Positions 26,640-33,740 of a stretch of 64,000 bases of DNA are shown piece after piece; the first letter of the stretch is position 1, and every line of letters starts with the position of its first letter. This DNA comes from Deltaproteobacteria bacterium (GTDB lineage Bacteria; Myxococcota; Myxococcia; Myxococcales; 40CM-4-68-19), in the NCBI GenBank assembly GCA_025358085.1, contig JANYKT010000043.1:1-64000 (forward strand), in the 5' to 3' direction. Made by a program: the position numbers and the translations under genes. The notes beneath the pieces were generated by a model that had not been told where the DNA came from, made no database searches, and worked only from the letters and a program-made list of their open reading frames with translations.

Positions 26640-27419
26640 GTGCCGGCCCCGCTGCTCAGACTCGACGCGGTAGAAGTCGTGTATGACGGCGCGATCCTGG
26701 TGCTGAGAGGCCTGTCGCTCTCGGTGCCGGAGGGCAGCATCGTCGCGCTGCTGGGCCCCAACGGGGCGGGCAAGAGCACCACGCTAAAGGCCATCTCCGG
26801 GCTGCTGCGCGGCGAAGGCGGCAAGGTCACCAGCGGGAGCATCGAGTTCCTCGGCGAGCGCATCGACGGGCTGCCTCCCGAGGACCTGGTCCGGCGCGGC
26901 ATCTTCCACGTCATGGAAGGTCGCCGCGTCTTCGAAGAGCTCACCGTCGAGGAAAACCTGGCCATGGGCGGGTATACCCGGCACGACCGGCCAGGCCTGC
27001 GTCGCGACCAGGCGCGCTGCTACGAATACTTTCCCATCCTCGGCCAGCGGCGGCGGCAGCTGGCAGGATATCTCTCCGGCGGGGAGCAGCAGATGCTGGC
27101 GCTGGGCCGCGCGCTGATGGCGCGGCCGCGGCTGATCCTGCTCGACGAGCCGTCGCTGGGCGTCGCACCCATGGTGGTGGAGGAAATCTTCCGGCTGCTT
27201 CGCCGCATCAACGAGGAGGAGAAGACGACGTTGCTCCTGGTCGAGCAGAACGCGCGGGTGGCGCTGGCGATTGCGCACCACGGTTATGTGATCGAGAGCG
27301 GCCGGATGGTGCTCGAGGGAAAGGCGGCTGACCTCGCTGGCGACAAGACCGTGCAAGACGCCTATCTGGGCGGCGGCCAGCAGGCGGGGCGCCGCGCTCG
27401 AACATCGCTTATTAGTTGA
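26640..27419 (+). CDS. livF: Branched-chain amino-acid ABC transporter ATPase
   Basis: About 259 residues from GTG 26640, two bases after the livK stop; GTG 26622 inside livK is an alternative. Walker A GPNGAGKST, signature LSGGEQQMLALGRALM, Walker B LILLDEPSLGVAP and the H-loop region VEQNARVALAIAHHGYVIE are all typical of LivF. Completes the importer with LivG, H, M and K. The next gene downstream is a damaged acyl-CoA dehydrogenase. Confidence 0.92.
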   Translation: MPAPLLRLDAVEVVYDGAILVLRGLSLSVPEGSIVALLGPNGAGKSTTLKAISGLLRGEGGKVTSGSIEFLGERIDGLPPEDLVRRGIFHVMEGRRVFEELTVEENLAMGGYTRHDRPGLRRDQARCYEYFPILGQRRRQLAGYLSGGEQQMLALGRALMARPRLILLDEPSLGVAPMVVEEIFRLLRRINEEEKTTLLLVEQNARVALAIAHHGYVIESGRMVLEGKAADLAGDKTVQDAYLGGGQQAGRRARTSLIS

Positions 27420-27470
27420 GATGCAGGGAATTCGCCGGGGCACCGCCCGGACGTTTGCCGGGAGTTTTCC

Positions 27471-27962
27471 ATGACCGATACGCAATCGAGCATCGACCCA
27501 AGCGATCGGGTCCGCGACTCTACCGTGCGCTTCCAGCGTTTCCTCGAAGAGGAGGTGGCTCCGCTCGAGAAGGAGCTCGCCGGCCTCCGGGTCGGGACGC
27601 CAAGCCAACCGCACCACGACGAGGCGGGCCGCATGCATCCCGCGGTCTGGGAAGCCAGGCGGGAGGTGCAGCGGCGGTCGGGCGCGCTGGGCTTCTACGC
27701 GCCGCACATCGGGACCGCGTCCGGCGGCGGTGGCTTCAACCGGGTGGAAATGCATTATGTCGAGGAGTACGTCTATCGCCATTCGGGGCTAGGGCTCGGG
27801 CTCGCCGCGCTGGCCTGGACCGAGGGTCCTTATCCGGCCACCGAGCGCATCTCGGCGGGCTTGCGCGAGCGATACCTGCGCCGCTGGTCAAAGGGCAGCT
27901 GACGCTCGCCTTCGCCAACACCGAGGCACGAGGGGGAAGCGACGTGCTGGGAATGACGGCGC
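27471..27962 (+). pseudogene. Truncated, frameshifted acyl-CoA dehydrogenase
   Basis: The N-terminal ~135 codons from ATG 27471 read as the N-terminal helical domain of an acyl-CoA dehydrogenase (FQRFLEEEVAPLEKEL, LGFYAPHIG, EYVYRHSGLGLGLAAL). Near 27885 the frame breaks: the natural continuation PLVKGQLTLAFANTEARGGS DVLGMTA is one frame over, which fits a one-base loss. After DVLGMTA the sequence stops being dehydrogenase at about 27955-27965 and joins a different gene. The flavin, substrate and catalytic-base regions (about 250 residues) are missing, so it cannot work. Confidence 0.8.
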
Positions 27963-28313
27963 ACGCCACGCCTGCTGGAAGCGCTGCTGCGGGACCGCCC
28001 TGCCTCCGGGCGCGTCACCATCGTTCCCTTCGACCTCGCGCGTCCCGGACTCTGGCCGCATTACGTCCCCCTCTCGGCACGCCAATACGTCCGCGCTTAT
28101 GGCGATTGGGAGCGTTACAAGGCGCAGCAGCTCGAGAGGGCGGGATAGGTTGTGAAGTTGCTGTATGGCGACCCGCACGGCCGCATCACTGCCAGCGAGA
28201 TTCGCGCGCAAATGCAGGCGGGCGGCCGCGGCTGGCATTCGCTGGTCCCTCCCGCCACCGTATCGCTGCTCGACGAGCTGCTCGCCCGCGTGCCGATGGG
28301 AGAACGGACATGA
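27963..28313 (+). pseudogene. 5'-truncated NMN-adenylyltransferase-like nucleotidyltransferase with internal amber stop
   Basis: In one frame the text reads RLLEALLRDRPASGRVTIVP, YVRAYGDWERYKAQQLERAG, then TAG (28146-28148), then VVKLLYGDPHGRITASEIRA and GWHSLVPPATVSLLDELLA to TGA. Removing the stop gives a smooth C-terminal half of an archaeal-type NMN adenylyltransferase (compare the family's 'EAGYEV' strand and SGTEIRRRM motif). The TAG stands where Tyr is expected, a one-base change. The N-terminal half with the HxGH site is absent, lost at the junction with the dehydrogenase. A 53-codon frame from GTG 28152 could still be read but is only the tail. Confidence 0.6.
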
Positions 28314-29646
28314 GGCCCGCGGGCTATGGAGAAGACCAGCCGCGCCTCGACGATGACCGGCTGCCGGTGGTGCTAGTCGTCCTGGACGGGCTGGGAGACA
28401 GGCCGATCCCCGAGCTGGGCGGCCGCACGCCGTCCGAAGCCGCTGCCACCCCGGTGCTCGACCGCCTCAGGCGCCGCGGCGCTTCCGGCTGGCATTTGCC
28501 GTTCGGCTGGGGGCCCGCGCCCGCATCGGAGCTGGCGCACTGGGCGATGTTCGGGTTTACCGGCGTGCCGTTTCCCGGTCGCGCCGTGCTGGAAGGAATC
28601 GGGGCAGGGCTGGACCTGCCGGTCGGCCTGGCGACGACGTTCGCGGCGCTGCGCACCGCGGAGGTTGTGGATGGACGGCTGTGGATCACCGGCCGTACCG
28701 CGCGCGACGACGAGCCGGATGCGACCTCGCTGCTCGCATCGCTTGCGCCAGTCCTGGAAAAGCATTCGGTCGAGCTCCACCTCCTGGGCCGCGGCGAGGC
28801 GCTGCTGCTCTTCAAGCGCTTTCCGCGCGGGAATGTGACCGACTCCGACCCCTTCTTCGAGGACTTCCATCCCTGGCTTCGCCTCCGCGCGACCGACGAG
28901 ACCACGCTTGAGCTGGCGGCTTCGATGAATGCGTTCCTGCGCGACGTCCGCGCCCATGCTGCTCGAAAGCCCCGTGAACCGCGCGCGCCGCGACGCGGGC
29001 AAGCCTGCTTTTAATGTCCTCACCACCAAGTGGTCGGGCGCGCGGGAGTCGATTCCGGGCTTCATCGAGCAGTGCGGCGTAGCCGGCGCCGCCGTCACCA
29101 GCACCCGGATGTACCGGGGGCTGGCGGGACTCCTCGGGATGGCGCAGCGGCACCTGAAGCCGCAGGGCCGACCTGGGCAAGGACATATCCGGTCGCATCG
29201 AAGCCGCCGGCCAGCTCATCGCCGCTGGCGCACGATTCGTCCACGTCCACACCAAGGCGACCGATGAAGCCGGGCATACCAAGGATCCCCTTGCAAAGCT
29301 GAAGGTGCTCGAAGCGCTCGACGCGGGCCTGGGTGGCCTCGAAGAGCTGGCGAGCCGCGCGATTGTGGCCATTCCCGGAGATCACGCGACGCCATCGGTC
29401 GACGGTGTGCTGCATACCGCGGACCCGACGCCGCTGTTGCTGGTGGGACCGACCGTGCGCGCCGATCAGGTGGTCCAGTTTGGCGAGCAATTCGCGCGCT
29501 CCGGTTGGTATGGAGTCGTGCGTGCAGAGGAATTGCTGCCGCTCTTGTTCGGGCACGCGAATCGACCCATGTTCCTGGGGCACCGTGCGACGCCGCGGCA
29601 ACCTCTGGCGCTCCCGGACGACCCCGAGGCAATGCCGCTGACCTGA
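28310..29646 (+). pseudogene. Archaeal-type 2,3-BPG-independent phosphoglycerate mutase-like gene with two frameshifts
   Basis: ATG 28310 overlaps the previous stop as ATGA. The start VVLVVLDGLGDRPIPELGGR TPSEAA matches the metal/active-site start of ApgM-family phosphoglycerate mutases. The frame changes near 28950 (onward as [38 protein letters not shown]) and again near 29160 (onward as [20 protein letters not shown] and [16 protein letters not shown]) to TGA at 29646. All domains appear once and in order, so only small indels are needed. It would interconvert 3- and 2-phosphoglycerate if intact. Sequence error is a real alternative. Confidence 0.7.
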
Positions 29647-29701
29647 GCAGCGCTGACCGAAGCAACGGCCACCGGATAATCGACTCCAGTGAACGACGGC
29701 A

Positions 29702-29962
29702 TTACTTCGATAGTTGCGGATAGGCGATGCGGCCGGCACACAGCGCGACGAGCCCGTTGTTGCCGGCGTTGCGCACCTCGATTTCGAAGAGCGCCGTGCG
29801 CCGGGTCTGGTGGCGCTGCCGTGCTTCGGCGACGAGGCGATCGCCCAGCCGCGAAGGCCGGAGAAAGTTGATGTCGCCGCCGGTCGCCACGGCGAGCGGG
29901 CCCTCCGCGTTGCAAGCGTAGCCGAGCGCGCTCCCGGCCAGCGTGAAGACGACGCCACCGTG
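29702..29962 (-). pseudogene. C-terminal piece of a PaaI-type hotdog thioesterase
   Basis: In frame to the stop at 29702, about 86 residues read [40 protein letters not shown] and [20 protein letters not shown], the second half of a PaaI/PaaD acyl-CoA thioesterase with its HGG active-site strand. No start codon is present; at about 29951-29964 it runs into the mutase gene in another frame. The first ~45 residues are missing. Confidence 0.72.
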
Positions 29963-31377
29963 GTCTCCTCGCCGCGCTCGATCTTCTCCTGGAAAGCCAG
30001 CGCCGACTGGCCGAGCATCGATTGCACCAGACCCGATTGGACCGCCTTGTACATGCCGCCGGCAGCGTCGACGCGCGCGATGATTTCGACCATCCGCGCC
30101 TCCATCTCGTCAGTCAGCTGCTCGACGTAATACGAGCCACCCAGGGGATCAATCACGTCGGTGAGGTGCGCCTCGTCGCGCAAGATATTCTGCGTGGCCA
30201 CCGCGATGCGGGCCGCGCGCTCGGTCGGCGAGCTGAGCACCTCGTCATAGGCATCGACGTGCAGCGATTGCAGGCCGCCGAAGATGCCCGCCATGGCCTG
30301 GATGGTGGCGCGCGCGACGTTGTTGAGTGGCTGCTGGCGCGTGAGGTCGACGCCCGAGGTCTGCCCGTGGAATTTGAAGCGCCAGGAGCGTTCGTCCTTC
30401 GCGCCGAACCGCTCGCGGACGATCTTCTGCCACAGCCTGCGCCCGGCGCGGAACTTGGCGGCCTCCTCGAAAAAACTGATCGAGATGTCGAAAAAGAACG
30501 TGAAGCGGGGCAGGAACGCATCGGGCTCGAGCCCCCGCCCGACGCAGTCCTCTGCATATTGGATCGCGCTGCAGAGCGTGAGCGCCATCGCCTCGGCAGG
30601 TGTAGCGCCGGCCTGCTGCATGTGCTGGCCCACTACCGAGAGCGGGTTCCAGCGCGGCACACGCTGCGAGGTAAAGGTGATGTGATCCATCAGGACGCGC
30701 CGGGCCCCCGGCAGGTCGAGGCGGAAGAACATGTGGTTGGCCACGTAATGGGAGAGATAATCGCTTTGATTGGAAGTGCCGCGAATCTGCGTCCAAGGCA
30801 CCGAGCGCCGCTCGGCTACGACCAGCAGCAGCGCCAGGAGCGTGAACGGGCTGGGGTCGTTGACCGCGGTGGACACCTTGGCGAGGTCCACGTTTCGCAA
30901 GCAGACGTCCATGTCGTCGACCGTGTTGACGGTGACGCCGCAGGTGCCCAGCAGGGGCGGCTCGACCTCGTCCACGTCGAAGCCGCGATAGACGGAGTTG
31001 CAGGGGATCAGGCTGATTGCATTTGCACCCGCTTGAATCATCCGCAGCAGGCGGGCGTTGTGCTCCTCGGGCGTCCCCAGCCCGATCAGCTGCCGCTGGC
31101 TCCAGCGCTGCCCTCGGTGCATGGTCGGGTAAATGCCGCGGGTCATCGGCGCCTGGCCCGGGAAACCGAGGCGCTCGCTGTATTCCCCGGCGCCGGGATC
31201 GCCGGGCTTCGGGCTGTAGAGGGGGTCGATCTCGATTCCCGAGCGATTGATGACCGCGGCGCCGTCGGGAAGGTCGCGTTGATAGGCGGCGCGCCACCGC
31301 GCCTGCTCCTCCGCCAGTGTCTCGTTGGGCGCCTTCGCCTTCTGCGCCGGCTGCCCGGCGGCGTGCGGTCCGTTCAT
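29956..31377 (-). pseudogene. Methylmalonyl-CoA-mutase-type large subunit, 3' end lost at a fusion junction
   Basis: ATG 31377 overlaps the B12-subunit stop as ATGA. About 470 residues are sound: [79 protein letters not shown] and [20 protein letters not shown] are all acyl-CoA mutase TIM-barrel motifs. Directly after [11 protein letters not shown] the sequence switches to a PaaI thioesterase in another frame, so the last ~60-100 residues are missing and the frame then runs on antisense to the downstream genes until 29095. The separate small B12 subunit fits archaeal-type McmA1/A2, Icm or Hcm mutases. Substrate (methylmalonyl, isobutyryl or 2-hydroxyisobutyryl-CoA) undecided. Confidence 0.78.
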
Positions 31378-31829
31378 GGGGTGAATCCTCCGTTGGCTTC
31401 CTCGCGAGCCTTTCGCGCGAGCTCGGCGACGCCGTTGACGATTTCGTCTCGCGCGCTGCCGGGATGGAAGACGCGCGCCACGCCTGCCGCCAGCAGATCC
31501 CGCTCTTCCTGGGGCGGCACGATGCCGCCGACCACGACGCGGACGTGAGGTAGGCCGGCCTCGCGAAGCAGGGCCACCAGCTGCGGCAGGAGCAGGTGAT
31601 CGGTAGCAAGCGAGCTGACGCCGACCACGTCGACGTCCTCCTCCAGCGCGAGCTTCACCACCGTCGAGAGTTTTTGCCACGGTGGGGTGTAGACCACGTC
31701 CATCCCTGCGTCGCGCAGGTAGGCCGCGACGATGCGACTCCCGCGGTCGTGGCCGTCGAGGCCGATCTTGGTGACCAGGACCCGCGGCGGGCGAACGCGC
31801 GTCGTGTCATCGGTTCGGAGAGTGATCAC
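31374..31829 (-). CDS. B12-binding small subunit of acyl-CoA mutase
   Basis: 151 residues. The cobalamin-binding motif [20 protein letters not shown] (DxHxxG) followed by VVGVSSL and VVVGGIVPP is the standard B12 Rossmann domain, with His acting as lower cobalt ligand. It starts with GTG overlapping the TetR stop (GTGA) and its stop overlaps the large-subunit ATG, so all three are coupled. Intact, though its partner is broken in this sequence. Confidence 0.9.
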   Translation of the reverse strand: MITLRTDDTTRVRPPRVLVTKIGLDGHDRGSRIVAAYLRDAGMDVVYTPPWQKLSTVVKLALEEDVDVVGVSSLATDHLLLPQLVALLREAGLPHVRVVVGGIVPPQEERDLLAAGVARVFHPGSARDEIVNGVAELARKAREEANGGFTP

Positions 31830-32422
31830 GTTTTTCTCGCTCCCATCAGCAAGAGGACGATGTTGCGCGCGATCTGGGGCGGCCGGAGCTTGCCGGTCTG
31901 GTGGTACCAGGTAGGCACCGCGTTTAAGGTACCCAGCAGCGCGAGGCGGAAGATGGTGCGTTGGGGCGGAGCGACGGCGCGCGCGATCAGGCGCTTGAAG
32001 CGGGTTTCGTAGCTGTCCCGGACCTCGAGCAACGCAGCCTCCGCACCCTCCACATCGCCAGGCAGCACCCGAACCACGACGGAAGCATAGTCGCCCCCTT
32101 CGAGCAGGGCAGTGAGGTGTGCCGAGCAGGCGGCGATCAGCATCGGCACCGGCTCGCCGGCCGGCGTGACGGACGATTCGACGGCGTCCACGATGCGCCG
32201 CACCCCTTCGCGGTAGACCGCCAGCAGCAGGTCGGCCTTGGAAGGGTAGTGGCTGTAGAGCGCACCGGGGGTGGCGTCGATGGCCCTGGCGATCTCACGC
32301 ACCGAGGTGCCGTGATAACCGTGCGCGCGGAAGAGCCGGGCCGCCTCGTCCAGCAGCGTGTCGCGGCGGCTGTTGCCTCGAGTCCGGACGGCGGGAGCGA
32401 TGCTGGCGGCCACGATGCCCAC
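31826..32422 (-). CDS. TetR-family regulator
   Basis: 198 residues from GTG 32422, with AGGGGG about twelve bases upstream. The N-terminal HTH (FRAHGYHGTSVREIARAIDA and TPGALYSHYPSKADLLLAVY) is classic TetR. The C-terminal half is a ligand pocket of the type used for acyl-CoA or lipid regulators, without identifiable residues. It heads the mutase operon and a palindrome stands 27 bases upstream of its start, so autoregulation and control of the mutase are likely. Ligand could be an acyl-CoA of branched-chain catabolism (inference). Confidence 0.88.
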   Translation of the reverse strand: MGIVAASIAPAVRTRGNSRRDTLLDEAARLFRAHGYHGTSVREIARAIDATPGALYSHYPSKADLLLAVYREGVRRIVDAVESSVTPAGEPVPMLIAACSAHLTALLEGGDYASVVVRVLPGDVEGAEAALLEVRDSYETRFKRLIARAVAPPQRTIFRLALLGTLNAVPTWYHQTGKLRPPQIARNIVLLLMGARKT

Positions 32423-32442
32423 GTTGCAAAAACCCCCTTAGC

Positions 32443-32465
32443 TAAGTGAACGTACGTTTACCTTA
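32443..32465. promoter_or_regulatory. Palindromic operator candidate for the TetR gene
   Basis: A perfect 10-base palindrome AACGTACGTT (32449-32458) sits inside a longer imperfect one, TAAGTGAACGT / ACGTTTACCTTA. It lies 21-43 bases upstream of the TetR start codon, exactly where a self-regulating TetR protein would bind. Confidence 0.6.
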
Positions 32466-32640
32466 CTGACGAGTCCGGTGCGTGTCAAATGGAACGCAAG
32501 CGCCCGGACCCGCCGCATCGTTTCTGTCGCTCCTCTCCGGCACGCCGACCGCCAGCTCGACGGTCATCTCGATTCCGCTGAAGCTGGCGTTGTCTGTAAG
32601 CTCGTCGATGCGCTGCCCGTCGGTGACCACGAGCCCGCGT
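32463..32640 (-). pseudogene. Relic: C-terminal tail of a second molybdopterin oxidoreductase
   Basis: The minus strand reads DGQRIDELTDNASFSGIEMT V, nearly the same as the tail of the intact oxidoreductase 1.2 kb away (EQRIDELTGNASFSGVEVTV). At DNA level 32571-32628 and 33822-33879 agree at 49 of 58 bases. Nothing of the rest of the enzyme is recognised upstream. It looks like the last piece of a duplicated or displaced paralog. Confidence 0.65.
32571..32628. repeat. Direct repeat copy A (tail of molybdopterin oxidoreductase)
   Basis: 58 bases that match 33822-33879 with nine differences and no gap, same orientation. The differences are mostly silent or conservative in the shared reading frame, which suggests an old duplication of coding sequence rather than a mobile repeat. 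Confidence 0.6.
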
Positions 32641-33272
32641 CTTCCGCCTGAGGCTGCACACTCTCGGTATGACAGGGTCCGACCTGTTCCCGCTGCTGGC
32701 CCAAGGTACGTTGATCGCAACGCTCAACCCGTCGCGCTTTACCTAAAGGATTGATGCTCGAGGAATGAGCCGCCCGGCTGACGGGACGTACTTCGCGACG
32801 CAGCCGTTCGTTGTGCGCGGTGGAGAGCAGGCGTTGATCGGCCAGCCTGCAATCATGCCCCCCGGCGGACTTGAGAAGGGCCGATTGCTTGAATACGAGG
32901 AGAGCGTTTGGCGGGCGTGGCTCGTCCAGATTTTCATTCCATCGCGCGCTCCCCGGACCCCTCGTTGCTGGTTGCTGTCGAGTGCCCGAAAGATGCTTGG
33001 GGTAATCTAAAGGGTCGCGTCGGGCTGGTCGCGAGGAACGCCGCCAGAGCCGGGGGGACGAACGGCCCATCGATCTGGTTCGGTGCGGCGACGGTGCCTT
33101 CGACGATCATTTAACGGAAGCCCGGCCGGTTTATGAACGAGTACCCGGAAAGCTTAGGTGACGTCGAAGGTGGGACTTGTCCCGGGACAAGTTGCGCACG
33201 GCCTCGCCGAGCGCGCCGCGGCAAGCGCCGGCCCGCAGCACGGTCCCGCCTGAGCTATCGCTGAATGGCGAC
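32641..33272. other. Intergenic stretch with no confident gene
   Basis: About 630 bases between the oxidoreductase relic and RidA. Open frames occur on both strands, for example plus-strand 32765-33010 (FATQPFVVRGGEQALIGQPA) and 32908-33114, and a minus frame starting near 33112, but none has a family match I can name, a ribosome site, or consistent coding on one strand. It may hold further relics. A promoter for ridA should lie at its right end. Confidence 0.4.
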
Positions 33273-33656
33273 GTGCTCACGCTGCGGCATGCGCTAGAGG
33301 CCGCGCCGAAGGCGATAGGCCCCTACTCCCAGGCGGTCGTTGCTGGGAACATGATCCTCACCAGCTCCCAGATCGGGCTCGACCCCGAGACCCAGGCAAT
33401 GGTTCCCGGTGGCATTCGCGGTCAGACCGAACAGGCGCTCAAGAATCTCGAAGCGGTGCTCTCCGGCGCGGGCGCCAGCTTCTCCGACGTTGTCAAGGTG
33501 ACCATCTTCGTTGCTGACCTGTCCGACTATGCCGCCGTGAACGAGATCTACGCCAAGAGCTCTAGCAAGGACGCGCCGGCGCGAAGGACCGCGCAGGTTA
33601 CTGAGCTTCCCAAGCTGGCGCGGGTCGCTATTGATATGATCGCAATCAAGCGATAG
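33273..33656 (+). CDS. ridA: RidA-family reactive-intermediate deaminase
   Basis: About 127 residues from GTG 33273, the usual family length; the frame stays open back to 33177 but those residues are not conserved. RidA hallmarks are KAIGPYSQAVVAGNMILTSS QIG, RGQTEQALKNLEAVL and the catalytic-Arg region PARRTAQVTELPKLARVAID. RidA hydrolyses reactive enamine/imine intermediates made by PLP enzymes to 2-oxo acids plus ammonia. It converges on the oxidoreductase gene with a hairpin between them. Confidence 0.85.
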   Translation: MLTLRHALEAAPKAIGPYSQAVVAGNMILTSSQIGLDPETQAMVPGGIRGQTEQALKNLEAVLSGAGASFSDVVKVTIFVADLSDYAAVNEIYAKSSSKDAPARRTAQVTELPKLARVAIDMIAIKR

Positions 33657-33673
33657 GAAGCGCAACCAGGGCG

Positions 33674-33703
33674 GCGGGGCTCTGCACCGCACCGCTGCCC
33701 CGC
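33674..33703. terminator. Possible bidirectional hairpin between ridA and oxidoreductase
   Basis: GCGGGGC at 33674-33680 pairs exactly with GCCCCGC at 33697-33703 around a 16-base loop, in the gap between two converging genes. No T-run on either side. Confidence 0.35.
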
Positions 33704-33740
33704 AGAACTTGTTCAATCGCTCCGCCTCGCGACTCGAGCT

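Noticed and set aside
28152-28313. Independent 53-codon small gene
   Set aside because: It is in the same frame as the preceding fragment, separated only by TAG, and reads as the tail of the same nucleotidyltransferase.
29095-29950. Continuation of the mutase frame past the junction
   Set aside because: The reading frame stays open by chance through antisense of the thioesterase and ApgM genes; residues show no protein pattern, so it is not part of a real domain.
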